NCBI GenBank assembly: GCA_021228405.1
Contig: JAJQRF010000008.1
Span: 1 to 64,000, forward strand
DNA from: Pyrinomonadaceae bacterium
GTDB lineage: Bacteria > Acidobacteriota > Blastocatellia > Pyrinomonadales > Pyrinomonadaceae
DNA length: 64,000 nt
Reading direction: 5' to 3'
Of the stretch, positions 43,030-53,200 are shown one piece after another. Each line of letters begins with the position of its first letter. The first letter of the stretch is position 1. Under the pieces are notes generated by a model that was not told where the DNA came from, made no database searches, and was given only the letters and a program-made list of their open reading frames with translations. Made by a program: the position numbers and the translations under genes.

Positions 43030-45693
43030 CTATTTGTAAAGCAAAAATGATGCCCGACGCACATTAAATTCTGTCAGCGAATTGAGCCAGATTTTTTCGA
43101 CTTCTTCGGGCGAATTTCCGGCTTTGATTTTTTCCAGTATTTCAGCATTTACCAGCAGTCTGGAATATTTATCAACCTGCCAATCATTCGGGTAAAGTTT
43201 ACGCAAAGCGGCGGCGATCTCGATGCCTGTTCTGACAGAATTAAAACTACCGCGTTCCGTGATGACAATGTTAATTCCGCCGACATTTTCATCTTTAAAG
43301 ACCGATGCGTTCGGTTTAAATTTTATCGGCACGAACCGCACGCCTTTCAGATTTCTCTCGTTCAAATATTTTGCTAATTTCTGCCCGTCAAGCCACGACG
43401 CACCGACGACCTCGAACGGCGAATCGGTTCCGCGACCGACGCTTAAATTCGTCGTTTCGAGCAAACCGATCCCGGGGTAAAGCGTTGCCTGCGTCAATGA
43501 ACGCATATTCGGCGAAGGATTTATCCAGGTTTGATTGGTTTCGTCAAACCACATCGAACGCGCCCAGTTTTCCATTTTGATGACTTTCAGCTCTGCACCG
43601 ATCTTGCGTTCGGCATTCATCATCATTCCGAGTTCTCCGATCGTTAGACCGTAACGGACGGGAATCGTGTGTGCTGCGATAAAAGAAAGTTTGTCTTCGT
43701 CCGCGAGCGAACCTTCGACCGAAATGCCGTTGATCGGATTCGGACGGTCGAGCACGTAAACGGGCTTTCCGACTTTTGCGGCTTCTTCCAAAACATTTTT
43801 CAAGGTCGCCGTGTAAGTATAAAAACGCGCGCCAATGTCCTGAATGTCATAAACTATCGCGTCCAAATCTTTAAGCTGTTCGGGTTTCGGTCGGCGTGTT
43901 TCGCCGTAAAGCGAATAAACGGGCAAACCGGTTTTTTCATCCTTTGAATCGTTGATCTTTTCCTGATCTAATTCGCCGCGAATGCCGTGTTCGGGCGAAA
44001 AAAGCGCGACGAGTTCGACGTTTTTCGTTTCCTTCAAAACATCGATCGTCGGTTTTCCCGCCAGATTTCTGCCTGTTTGATTTGTCACCAGACCGATCTT
44101 CAAGCCCTTTAATTCCCTGAAATCGTTTCTTTCGAGCACGTCGATCCCGTTAAGCACGACATTATTTAACGGCGCGGGGCGCAAATTTTCCAAAGGAACT
44201 CTCGATGATACGATAGGCAAATTTACGAGTTGCTGTTTCAAAACTCCCTGTTTGAATTTTTCAAGTTGGGCGGCAACTTGCGAAGAATAAATACTTTCCG
44301 CCAATCTGACTAATTCAATCGGCGTATCTTCGACGGCTGATGCGGCGATGGTTGCGACTCTCGCCCGAATCGGCGTAACATCCCCTTTTCCGTCAGGGTG
44401 AACGCGGTTCGACATAAAGACGACAAATGTTTGCGTGACGCGGTCGATCCACACGGAAGTTCCCGTAAAGCCTGTGTGTCCGAACGATCCGAGCGGGAAG
44501 AATTCGCCGCGATTCGACGAGAACGAAGTGTTCATATCCCAACCCAAACCGCGCGTTTCACCAGTTTCGCTGACGACATACGGCGCAGTCATTTTCGCAA
44601 TCGTGTTAGACGACAAAATGCGTTTGCCCTCTAACATTCCGCCGTTCAGGATCATCTGACAATAACGCGCCAGATCGTCGGCAGTCGTAAAAAGTCCCGC
44701 GTGTCCGGCAACTCCGCCCATCCGAAAAGCCGTCGGATCGTGAACTTGTCCACGTAAAATTTGATTTCCCTTTTTTTCATCTCCGTCGAAACTTGAGCCG
44801 AGATAACTATTTTGCCCTTTAATACTTTCAGTAGGGGCGACTCTATTACTCTTATTCCAACTTGTTCCATTGATAAAATTATGAGAACGAACAAATTCAA
44901 CAAAACCCGTATCTTGGATTTTTAAATTTTTGAAAAATAATTCGCTTGTAAAATCGCTCAATTCTTCGCCAGAGATATTATTTGAATTTCTAACATTACT
45001 ATTAAAAATTCCCAATCCTTCGTATGAAAAATCAGAGTTTCTTGTTACTCGACTAAAGATTTCGCCAAGCACGATAAAACCGATGTCCGAATAAACGAAT
45101 TTCGTTCCGGGCGTATTTTGCAGTTTTTCTTTCTTCAGGGCTTCGAGCATTCCGTTGCGTCCCGTCCATTTTTCACGAAGATCGAAATCGGGACGATACC
45201 CTGAAACGTGCGTCAATAATTGCTGAATCGTGACTTTTTTGGCGTTTTCGTCCTCGATTTCGGGAATGAATTTGCCGATGGTGTCGTTCAGGCGGAGTTT
45301 TCCCTGTTCGACCAGAATCATAACGCTCGTCGCCGTTGCGATCGGTTTCGTCAAAGATGCCGCGTCAAAGATCGTGTCAACCGTCATTTTTTCGACCGTC
45401 GGCACGAGCGCACGATTGCCGAACGCCTTTCGGTAAACTATTTTTCCTTTGTGTCCGACGATCACGACCGCGCCGGGCATTTTTTTATCAGCGATGTCTT
45501 TTTCAACCAGAGCGTCGATCTGATTGAGTTTTGCCCCGTTCATCCCGACCGTATTGGGCATCGCAACGGGCAAACCTTGAGCATTTGCCAATGAAAAATT
45601 CAAAATTAAAAATGCAATAAGCAATAAGACCCGACTTGAATTTTTATTTCCCCTAATCTTGTAAGCAAAAGCCTTTCGACAATTTAAAATCAT
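43030..45693 (-). CDS. AmiE-like serine hydrolase fused to NamZ-like (DUF1343) exo-muramidase
   Basis: An 887-residue exported fusion. After the signal peptide comes a beta-lactamase-fold serine hydrolase (about 45-430) with SLTK (Ser113, Lys116) in DAASLTKPIATA and YSDIGFIVLGEI. This is the family of B. subtilis AmiE/YbbE, a MurNAc-L-alanine amidase. Residues 505-885 are DUF1343 (LKIGLVTNQTG, LFSPEHGIRG, YSLYGETRRP, YDIQDIGARFYTYTATL), the family of NamZ/YbbC, an exo-beta-N-acetylmuramidase. In Bacillus these are separate genes of the ybb cluster. The start at 45693 is preferred over 45708 because AAGGGG lies ahead of it. Confidence 0.88.
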   Translation of the reverse strand: MILNCRKAFAYKIRGNKNSSRVLLLIAFLILNFSLANAQGLPVAMPNTVGMNGAKLNQIDALVEKDIADKKMPGAVVIVGHKGKIVYRKAFGNRALVPTVEKMTVDTIFDAASLTKPIATATSVMILVEQGKLRLNDTIGKFIPEIEDENAKKVTIQQLLTHVSGYRPDFDLREKWTGRNGMLEALKKEKLQNTPGTKFVYSDIGFIVLGEIFSRVTRNSDFSYEGLGIFNSNVRNSNNISGEELSDFTSELFFKNLKIQDTGFVEFVRSHNFINGTSWNKSNRVAPTESIKGQNSYLGSSFDGDEKKGNQILRGQVHDPTAFRMGGVAGHAGLFTTADDLARYCQMILNGGMLEGKRILSSNTIAKMTAPYVVSETGETRGLGWDMNTSFSSNRGEFFPLGSFGHTGFTGTSVWIDRVTQTFVVFMSNRVHPDGKGDVTPIRARVATIAASAVEDTPIELVRLAESIYSSQVAAQLEKFKQGVLKQQLVNLPIVSSRVPLENLRPAPLNNVVLNGIDVLERNDFRELKGLKIGLVTNQTGRNLAGKPTIDVLKETKNVELVALFSPEHGIRGELDQEKINDSKDEKTGLPVYSLYGETRRPKPEQLKDLDAIVYDIQDIGARFYTYTATLKNVLEEAAKVGKPVYVLDRPNPINGISVEGSLADEDKLSFIAAHTIPVRYGLTIGELGMMMNAERKIGAELKVIKMENWARSMWFDETNQTWINPSPNMRSLTQATLYPGIGLLETTNLSVGRGTDSPFEVVGASWLDGQKLAKYLNERNLKGVRFVPIKFKPNASVFKDENVGGINIVITERGSFNSVRTGIEIAAALRKLYPNDWQVDKYSRLLVNAEILEKIKAGNSPEEVEKIWLNSLTEFNVRRASFLLYK

Positions 45694-45745
45694 TTTTCCC
45701 CTTTTCATTTTTAATTTTTAACTTTGAATTTTTAACTTGAACGGT

Positions 45746-46663
45746 TTATTTTCTTGCCTTAAATTCCTTCTCGCGTTCCTTGAAACTTTCCTTGCAAAGA
45801 TTGACGAACTCGCGCGCGATCGGCGAAAAATATCCGCCCCTTAAACGTGCCAAACCCAAATCCCATTTGATTTCCGCGCCTTCGATAAACCAGGACGAAA
45901 GCCGACCTTCGCGGATTTCGTCAGCAACGGTTTTTGCGCCCGCAATGCCGACTCCCATTCCGTTTTCGACCATTTGATTGATCGCTTCCTGCCGCGAAAG
46001 TTCCATCACGACATTCGGCTTGACGTTTTGCGCCGCGAAAAAATCGTCGATCATCCGCCGTGTATTTCCGCCCTGTTCGCCTAAAATTAACTGTTCGCTC
46101 GCAAGTTGCGCCGCGCTCACAAGTCCGTCTTCGCCGATCTGATGCGACGGATGCGCGATGGCGACGATCTCATCGCTGAACAGCAATTCGGTGAGCAGAT
46201 TCGTGTTGTCAACGGGCAACGAAACGAACGCAATATCGATCTCGCCGTGCAGGATTTTATCGCCCAGTGCCTGACTTGTGCCGGAACTGACGGTGATTTC
46301 GGCGCGCGGAAATTTTTCTTTGAGTTCCTGCAAAATTGTCGGCAGTTGCGCCGTCGCAAACATTGCCGAAGCCGAACCGATGCGCAATCGTCCGTGTTCC
46401 GCACCTGCGAGCTCGGCGATTTCGGCAAGTGCGGCATCGTGTTCGCGCAATATTTTGCGGGCGCGGTCGATCAGGTGTTCGCCCGCTTCGGTCAAGATCA
46501 CGCGGCGCGGCGTGCGGGTGAAAAGCGGAATCCCGACTTCGTCTTCGAGCTGGCGAATCTGCATCGAGATCGCCGCCTGCGTCACGTTCATCAAACGTGC
46601 CCCTGCCGTAAAAGTTTTCGCTTCGGCAATTGCCAAAAATGCCTTCAACTGTCTAATTTCCAT
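45746..46663 (-). CDS. LysR-family transcriptional regulator
   Basis: 305 residues: an N-terminal winged HTH (MEIRQLKAFLAIAEAKTFTAGARLMNVTQAAISMQIRQLEDEVGIPLFTR) and a periplasmic-binding-protein-like effector domain (about 90-295). It is upstream of the amidase-muramidase fusion on the same strand (52 bp gap) and divergent from the sugar kinase gene, so it may control both arms. The effector is unknown; a cell-wall sugar is a reasonable guess. In the 150-bp divergent gap no clear T-N11-A site stands out beyond general AT richness. Confidence 0.9.
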   Translation of the reverse strand: MEIRQLKAFLAIAEAKTFTAGARLMNVTQAAISMQIRQLEDEVGIPLFTRTPRRVILTEAGEHLIDRARKILREHDAALAEIAELAGAEHGRLRIGSASAMFATAQLPTILQELKEKFPRAEITVSSGTSQALGDKILHGEIDIAFVSLPVDNTNLLTELLFSDEIVAIAHPSHQIGEDGLVSAAQLASEQLILGEQGGNTRRMIDDFFAAQNVKPNVVMELSRQEAINQMVENGMGVGIAGAKTVADEIREGRLSSWFIEGAEIKWDLGLARLRGGYFSPIAREFVNLCKESFKEREKEFKARK

Positions 46664-46813
46664 AGATTTCTTACAATTAATTATTAATCTTTATTGATTT
46701 TCCCGACACAGAAAGACTCTGCGTTTTTCCGAACTAAACGTCTTGCGACCGAATAAAATTTTAGAGCATTAAATAAACTTATCGAAGATATAAAATCTTT
46801 TAGGATTGATTAT

Positions 46814-47878
46814 ATGTCAAGTGACGCTAAAATAGTAAAGGAAAAGTTTATTTCCGCAAAAAAATTTTATCTAATGCCGACCAATCCGAAAAATACCCTG
46901 AAACTTTTGACATCACACAATCTTTATTTGGGCGTTGACGGCGGCGGAACGAAAACACACATTTCATTGATGAATCAGGCGGGCAGGATCGTCGGCGAAG
47001 GCGTTGCAGGCGCGTCAAATCCTTTGCGCGTCGGGGTCGAAAACGCGGTCGGAAATATCGTCAAAGCAATCAACAATGCCTGCGACGCTTACGAACTGAG
47101 CCGCGGCGACATCGTTTCGGCAACGCTCGGGCTTGCCGGGGTCAGACGCGCCGACATCAAAAAGATCGTTGCCGAAAGTTTTCGTAAACGTCTGCCGATC
47201 AAAAAAATTCAGGTCGTGACGGATGCGGAAATCGCACTTTTCGGAACGACTTTGGGCAAAGCAGGATTGGTGATAATTGCCGGAACGGGTTCGGTTTGCA
47301 TCGGTATTGACGAGAACGGAAAACTCGCGTTGGCGGGCGGTTGGGGACCGCTGGCGGGCGACGAAGGCGGCGGCGCGGGCATTGCAAAACGCGCGCTTCA
47401 GGCAATTGCGAAAGCCTCGGACGGGCGCGGAAAGCCGACCGCTTTAAGCCAGGTTGCGTCGAAATATTTTCGTGCCGCGAAAACCGAAGATTTGATCGTC
47501 GTTATTTATTCGCCGCAGACCGATAATGCCAAACTTGCCGGATTTGCCCGCGAAGTTTCCGAAACTGCTTTGAACGGTGACGAAGTTGCCATCGAAATTA
47601 TGCAGGAAGCAGGTAACGAGCTCGGGCTTGCCGCCGTTGCGGTCATCGAAAGATTAAAACTGCAAAACAGAAAGTTTCCTATCGGACACGTCGGAAGCGT
47701 TTTCAATACGGGCGAATTATTAACGAAACCTTTGCTCGAAACTATCCATAAATCTGCGCCGAAAGCGTATCTGACCGAGCCGAAACTGATTCCCGCATAC
47801 GCCGCCGCTAAGATGGCTTTTGAAATTTACAATATTCCCGTTAAGGAAAAGAACGGACGAAAAACCGCGCACACTTAA
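46814..47878 (+). CDS. BadF/BcrA-type N-acetylhexosamine kinase (MurK/NagK-like)
   Basis: 354 residues of the ASKHA fold: phosphate-1 motif YLGVDGGGTKTHISL, GLAGVRRADI, phosphate-2 motif VTDAEIALFG, adenosine motif AGTGSVCIGI and GGWGPLAGDEGGGAGIAKRAL. Members phosphorylate GlcNAc or, as with Clostridium MurK, both MurNAc and GlcNAc at O-6. With murQ two genes downstream, MurNAc-6-P production is the likely role. The start is uncertain: 46814 has a weak AGGA, while ATG 46874 would drop 20 residues that are not conserved. Divergent from the LysR gene. Confidence 0.88.
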   Translation: MSSDAKIVKEKFISAKKFYLMPTNPKNTLKLLTSHNLYLGVDGGGTKTHISLMNQAGRIVGEGVAGASNPLRVGVENAVGNIVKAINNACDAYELSRGDIVSATLGLAGVRRADIKKIVAESFRKRLPIKKIQVVTDAEIALFGTTLGKAGLVIIAGTGSVCIGIDENGKLALAGGWGPLAGDEGGGAGIAKRALQAIAKASDGRGKPTALSQVASKYFRAAKTEDLIVVIYSPQTDNAKLAGFAREVSETALNGDEVAIEIMQEAGNELGLAAVAVIERLKLQNRKFPIGHVGSVFNTGELLTKPLLETIHKSAPKAYLTEPKLIPAYAAAKMAFEIYNIPVKEKNGRKTAHT

Positions 47879-47944
47879 ATTGGGCTTATTCAATATTTAT
47901 TTTCTTATGCCCGATAAATTCTGATACCATCTATTAAATATTTT

Positions 47945-48814
47945 ATGAAAAGATCGAGCCTTTTATTTTTTATCTGGATATTTCTATTCTCGCTTTCAAA
48001 TTTTGCCCAAACGGAAAGTGCCGATTGGCAGATTTTCCAACCGCCGACGGATGAATATTCCATCGAACTTCCCGTCACAGCCACCCTTATTTTTGCGGAT
48101 AAGCAGGAAAATAATTACAGATTTTCGGCTAAATTCGACGGTCGTTTCTTTTTTATTTTTTCTGAAAATATCAAAGCCAAAAGCCCGGATAAAACCCTTC
48201 AGAAATTTATCGATTACATCAACACTAAACCTGTCGAATCCCAAATGAACGGCTTGAAAGTGGAAAAATATTCATTCAAATCCCCTGACGGTTACTTTCA
48301 TAATCTCTGGCTCGTCAACACCAAAAATAAAATTTACGCTTTTCATTCTGCGAGCGAGATCGAAAAAGATGAAGTTGTCGAAAGAGTTCTGAAGTCAATA
48401 AGTTTTGATGGAAAAGCAAGGAAAATAAAGAGGGTCGAATCCCGACCGGCTGAAACCGAACAGGATGCCGGAACTTCAAATGATAATGCTGTGAGCAATT
48501 CCGGGACAGGAAGCGGGCGAGGAATTCCGCCGAAACTCCCTGCAAACGAATCGACACTCCGAATCCTGTCAAAACCGCGCGCCAAATATACCGATTTTGC
48601 ACGTTTTTTTGACACTCAGGGAACTGTCAGGTTAAGAGTTACATTTCTTTCGACAGGCGAGATCGGAGCGGTCGAAGTAGTTAAAAAACTTCCCTTCGGT
48701 TTGACCGCTCAGGCGGTCGAAGCCGCCCGACTAATGCGTTTTGAACCGTATAAAAGGGACGATAAGCCGATCAATACCGCCAAATTAGTCGAATATATAT
48801 TTACAATCTACTAA
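47945..48814 (+). CDS. Secreted protein with TonB C-terminal-like domain
   Basis: 289 residues. A signal-peptide-like N-terminus (1-22, SLSNFAQTES) is followed by a beta-rich domain (28-155) resembling PsbP/DUF-type small folds, a Ser/Asn/Gly linker (170-200), and a TonB-C-like domain (205-289: GTVRLRVTFLSTGEIGAVEVVKKLPFGLTAQAVEAARLMRFEP). True TonB is anchored in the inner membrane, and here the N-terminus looks cleavable, so energy transduction is doubtful. It sits between the kinase and murQ, its stop one base before the murQ ATG, which suggests translational coupling. Confidence 0.8.
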   Translation: MKRSSLLFFIWIFLFSLSNFAQTESADWQIFQPPTDEYSIELPVTATLIFADKQENNYRFSAKFDGRFFFIFSENIKAKSPDKTLQKFIDYINTKPVESQMNGLKVEKYSFKSPDGYFHNLWLVNTKNKIYAFHSASEIEKDEVVERVLKSISFDGKARKIKRVESRPAETEQDAGTSNDNAVSNSGTGSGRGIPPKLPANESTLRILSKPRAKYTDFARFFDTQGTVRLRVTFLSTGEIGAVEVVKKLPFGLTAQAVEAARLMRFEPYKRDDKPINTAKLVEYIFTIY

Positions 48815-48815
48815 A

Positions 48816-49712
48816 ATGCTGCCGATCACCGAACAGGAAAATCCGAATACGAAAAACATTGACCGCGTTTCAACTCTCGAAGCGGTTCGTCTTATTAACA
48901 ACGAAGATAAAAAGGTCGCCGAAGCGGTCGGGAAGGTTTTGCCCGAAATCGCGCAAACTGTCGATAAAATCGTCGAAAAATTACAGAACGGCGGACGGCT
49001 TTTCTATGTCGGCACGGGCACGAGCGGACGGCTCGGCGTTTTGGACGCAAGCGAAATTCCGCCGACTTACGGCGTTTCTTACGAGCTGGTTCAAGGCATC
49101 ATCGCGGGCGGTTACGACGCGCTTTACAAAGCGACCGAAGCCTCCGAAGACAACCGCGAACAAGGCGCGAAAGATTTGCAAGCACGTAATTTAACGAAAA
49201 AGGATGCGGTCGTCGGGCTTGCCGCTTCGGGCAGAACGCCTTATACCATCGGCGCGTTGGATTTTGCCCGCGAACTCGGATGTTTTACGGCTTGCATCGC
49301 TTGCGTTCCCGGTTCCCTGATTACGAAATCCGTCGAGATCGCTATCGTTCCCGTCGTCGGCGCGGAAGCCGTGACGGGTTCGACGCGGATGAAATCCGGC
49401 ACGGCGCAAAAGATGGTTCTAAATATGATTTCGACGGCGGCGATGATCCGCCTCGGTTACGTCACCGGCAATCGGATGACGAACGTAAAATCTTCAAACA
49501 TTAAACTTAAAGAAAGAAGTTTGCGGATTTTGATGGACGAAACGGGTTTGAACGAAACAGACGCGCAAAATCTTTTGAAAGAAGCGGGCGAAGATTTGCG
49601 GATTGCAATTGTGATGCAAAAAGCCGGGTCTTCGCTCGAAAAGGCGGAAAAAGCCTTGACCGAAAATAATTTCGTCATCGAAACAGCTATTAACAAACTC
49701 AAGGCATCATAA
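48816..49712 (+). CDS. murQ: N-acetylmuramic acid 6-phosphate etherase
   Basis: A 298-residue SIS-domain lyase that removes D-lactate from MurNAc-6-P, giving GlcNAc-6-P. Diagnostic stretches are YVGTGTSGRLGVLDASEIPPTYGV, GLAASGRTPYTIGALDFA and PVVGAEAVTGSTRMKSGTAQKMVLNMISTAAMIRLG (with catalytic Glu). The C-terminal helices carry a UBA-like tail (LTENNFVIETAINKLKA). The ATG begins one base after the preceding stop. Central to the muropeptide salvage cluster around it. Confidence 0.96.
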   Translation: MLPITEQENPNTKNIDRVSTLEAVRLINNEDKKVAEAVGKVLPEIAQTVDKIVEKLQNGGRLFYVGTGTSGRLGVLDASEIPPTYGVSYELVQGIIAGGYDALYKATEASEDNREQGAKDLQARNLTKKDAVVGLAASGRTPYTIGALDFARELGCFTACIACVPGSLITKSVEIAIVPVVGAEAVTGSTRMKSGTAQKMVLNMISTAAMIRLGYVTGNRMTNVKSSNIKLKERSLRILMDETGLNETDAQNLLKEAGEDLRIAIVMQKAGSSLEKAEKALTENNFVIETAINKLKAS

Positions 49713-49743
49713 TCTTGAGTTTTCTAATTTCAAATCTAAAAGT

Positions 49744-50220
49744 ATGCGCAGGTTTAGTTACATTTGTATCTTTCTGGTTGCCTTTTTTTCAATTTCGGTT
49801 CAACTTGCCAAGGCTTGCACTGTAAACATTGAACCTCTGCGTAAAACATTTCGGCAATCGAAATATGTCTTTATTGGTGAAATAGTTTCAGTTGAATCAA
49901 TAGGAACGTCCGAATTACCTGAAAAACTTAAAGAGTATGATTATCTTGAAAAATTGATATTCAAAGTCGAAAACTCCTGGAAAGGAAATTCAAAAAATAT
50001 CACCATTTATTCTTCACCTTTCTGCTCTTGCCCAATGCGGCAATATAATTTTTCGGTCGGTAAAAGATTTCTTGTTTTTGCTGATAAAAACTCCAATTTT
50101 GACGTTTGTAATCTGTCCAATATCGAGATCGATTCCGACAAAAATCACAATTCGACCTTAATCATAAAACGGCTCGACAAATTCTGGTTCCGCACTTGGG
50201 CTTCAATTTATCCTTTATAA
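49744..50220 (+). CDS. Secreted NTR/TIMP-like protein
   Basis: 158 residues: a signal peptide ending LAKA followed by Cys at the mature N-terminus, then a small beta-barrel with the pattern seen in netrin/TIMP-like bacterial proteins (SKYVFIGEIVSVES, IFKVENSWKGNSKNITIYSS, VGKRFLVFADKNS, CNLSN). Four further cysteines could form disulfides. TIMP-like modules inhibit proteases in animals; the bacterial ones are uncharacterised. The Cys after LAKA is not in a canonical lipobox. 31 bp after murQ, so possibly the last gene of that operon. Confidence 0.72.
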   Translation: MRRFSYICIFLVAFFSISVQLAKACTVNIEPLRKTFRQSKYVFIGEIVSVESIGTSELPEKLKEYDYLEKLIFKVENSWKGNSKNITIYSSPFCSCPMRQYNFSVGKRFLVFADKNSNFDVCNLSNIEIDSDKNHNSTLIIKRLDKFWFRTWASIYPL

Positions 50221-50294
50221 ATTTCTCACAACTTTCAGAATTCTTACTTTTCAAAGACTCGACTTTTTATTTATAATTCCGCAAGCCTATTAAA

Positions 50295-53200
50295 GTGAGT
50301 CTGAATCTGAAAAATTTATTCGCCAAAACAGTTTCTATTTTTGATACTGCGATTTACGCGTTTATTTTTCTGTGTCTATTTGGTTTCCCTGTTTTGGGCG
50401 AGCGTTTGTCCGTCAAAACATTTACCACCGCCGATGGTCTGGCGAACGACAGCATCAATAAAATTTTCGCCGATTCGCGCGGTTTTGTTTGGTTTTGCAC
50501 AGGCGAAGGATTGTCGCGGTTCGACGGTTACAAATTCAAAAACTACACGCAGGATCAAGGCTTACCGCATCGCAATATCAATAATCTGATCGAAACGAAG
50601 GACGGCGATTACATCATCGCGTCGAGCGGCGGCGTGGTCGTTTTCAACCCGTTCGGCAAGGCTTTTCGCTGGAATCTCGTCGAAGGCAAACTTGAACAAA
50701 ACTCCGACGAGCCGCCGATGTTCCGAACTTATCTAACGCCCGATTCGCAGAAGGACGATAAAATCTCCAAAAACATCATCTCGCTTGCCGTTGACGGCAA
50801 CGGAATCGTCTATGCCGGCACAAATCACGGACTTTTCAGATTTTTAAAGACGGGTGAAAATTGGAAATTTGAAAAAGTCGAGTTCAGGGATTGGAACGAC
50901 AAATCGCAAAACTTTAATTTTTTATTAACCGATTCGAGAAAAAATCTCTGGATCGCCACGAGTTTGGCGGTTTATCTGCGCCGGAATAACGGCGAGATCA
51001 GAAAAATAAACGATCTGGGCGGAAATTCGATCTTTGAGGATAAAAGCGGAAATATCTGGGTTGACAGCGGCGGAAACGATGTCGGCATCAGGCTTTTTTC
51101 GTTTCAAAACGACGAACTTACACCGAATCTGATTCGCACGTTTACGACGAAGGACGGATTGACGGTCAACGGTTTTTCAAACGCAATCGCCCAAACTGCG
51201 GAAGGAAACATCATCGTTACTTCGGGCGGCAAAGCTTTTGAATATTTGCCGAATTCGGGAGAAAACGAGCCGAAATTTCAGCGTATCGAAAATGAATTTT
51301 ACGGTGCGGCAAACGACAAAAGCGGTAATATCTGGTTTACGACCGCCGGCTTCGGTGCGACGCGTTACGCGCCGAATAATTTCAATGTTTACGGTGAAAT
51401 CGACGGAATTCCGAACGAACCGATCTATTCGATCTTCAGCAATCAGGCGGGCGAAGTTTTTCTGAACGCGGGCAAGGAAAAACTCGTTCGGGTGTTCAAC
51501 GGAAAGAGCGAAACCGTCAAGCCATTCGGCACATCTTCCCGAAACTGGCTGGAAACATTTCTCGATCTGCAATCAAAGGACGGCGAATTCTGGATTCCGA
51601 CGACGACCGGATTGTTTCGTTTTCCGAAGGTCGAAAATTTTGCCGATCTCGCCCGCACAAAAGCAAAGAAAATTTATTCGACTGAAGACGGTTTATATGT
51701 AGATCACGTTTTCCTGCTTTTTGAAGATTCGCGCGGCAACATCTGGATTTCCGCGCCGACACAGGAAAACTCCGTGCTGAGATGGGAAAAAGCGACCGAC
51801 AAAATTCATCAATACACTTTTGAACAGGGCTTGCCGAAGGAAAGCGGCGCGGTCGCTTTCGGCGAAGACGCGGCGGGAAATGTCTGGATCGGTTTTTATT
51901 TCGGTCAACTTGTCCGCTTTAAGGGCGGAAAATTTCGCTCATTCAGCGACGAAGGTTTGATTCCGCAGACCTCGGTTTCGGAAATGATAACTGACAAAAA
52001 CGGTCATTTCTGGCTGGCAACCCGGAGCCGCGGGATTTTCCGTGTGGAAAATCCCGATGCCGAAACGCCCGTTTTTACGAATGTTTCAACCGCGCAGGGA
52101 CTTTCGAGCAATCAGGCTCTGTGTCTTACGCAGGACAAATTCGGGCGGATTTACATCGGCACGGGTCGCGGTATCAACCGCTATGACATCGCTACGAAGC
52201 GGATCAAGATTTTCACTCAAAACGACGGACTACCGGGAAATACGATTTCGCAATGCCACTCTGATGTTCACGGTAATCTGTGGTTTTCGGTCAATAATTA
52301 TCTGATAAATTTTTCGCCGATTCTTGAAAAACCTTCCTCGCCGCCGCCGATCTTCGTTGACGGGATCAGCGTCAACGGCAATCCGCGGACGATTTCCGAA
52401 TTGGGCGAAACCGAACTGAAAAATCTCGAATTCGCTTCTGACGAAAAGCAGGTTCAGATCAGCTTTTTCGCGATTTCCTTCGATTCGGGCGAGAGTTTGC
52501 GCTATCAATACAAACTCAACGGGCAGGATTGGAGCGAACCTTCCGATCAGCGCAATGTCGATCTGAACTTAACTTCGGGAAATTACGATTTTGAAGTGCG
52601 CGCCATCAATTCGGACGGAGTTTTTTCCGAAAAATCCGCCGCCGTTTCCTTCAAAATCCTGCCGCCGATCTATCAACGTTGGTGGTTTGTCGCGCTTGTC
52701 GCGCTCGTGATTGCAGGTTTGATCTTTGCGCTCGACCGTTTCCGCGTTTCAAAAACCAAACAGGTCGAAGCCGCGCTCGATGAAACTCGCCGCGCCGGAA
52801 AGATCATCCGCGAAAGCGAAATCCGTTACCGAACTCTAGCCGAAACCGCTTCGGACGCGATCATTACGATCGATAAAAACAGCAAAATCGTCTATGTCAA
52901 CGAAGCCTGCGAACAGATTTTCGGCTTCACGGCAAATGAATTGATCGGCAAACCGCTTGTCCTGCTGATGCCTGACTGCCATCGCGAACACCACGAAGCA
53001 GGACTCAAACGCTATCTCGAAAGCAATTCAAAATCTTTTGAATGGAATGCCGTCGAGCTTCCGGGTCTGCACAAACTCGGGCACGAAATTCCGCTCGAAC
53101 TGTCGTTCGGCGAATTTGAAAAGGACGGCGAACGATTTTTTACGGGAATTGCCCGCGACATTTCCGAGCGCAAAAAAGCCGAAGCCGCGCTTCAAAAAGC

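Noticed and set aside
48430-48460. tRNA-like TTCGAATCC pattern
   Set aside because: Inside the coding region of the TonB-C-like protein with no cloverleaf; no tRNA was found anywhere in the window.
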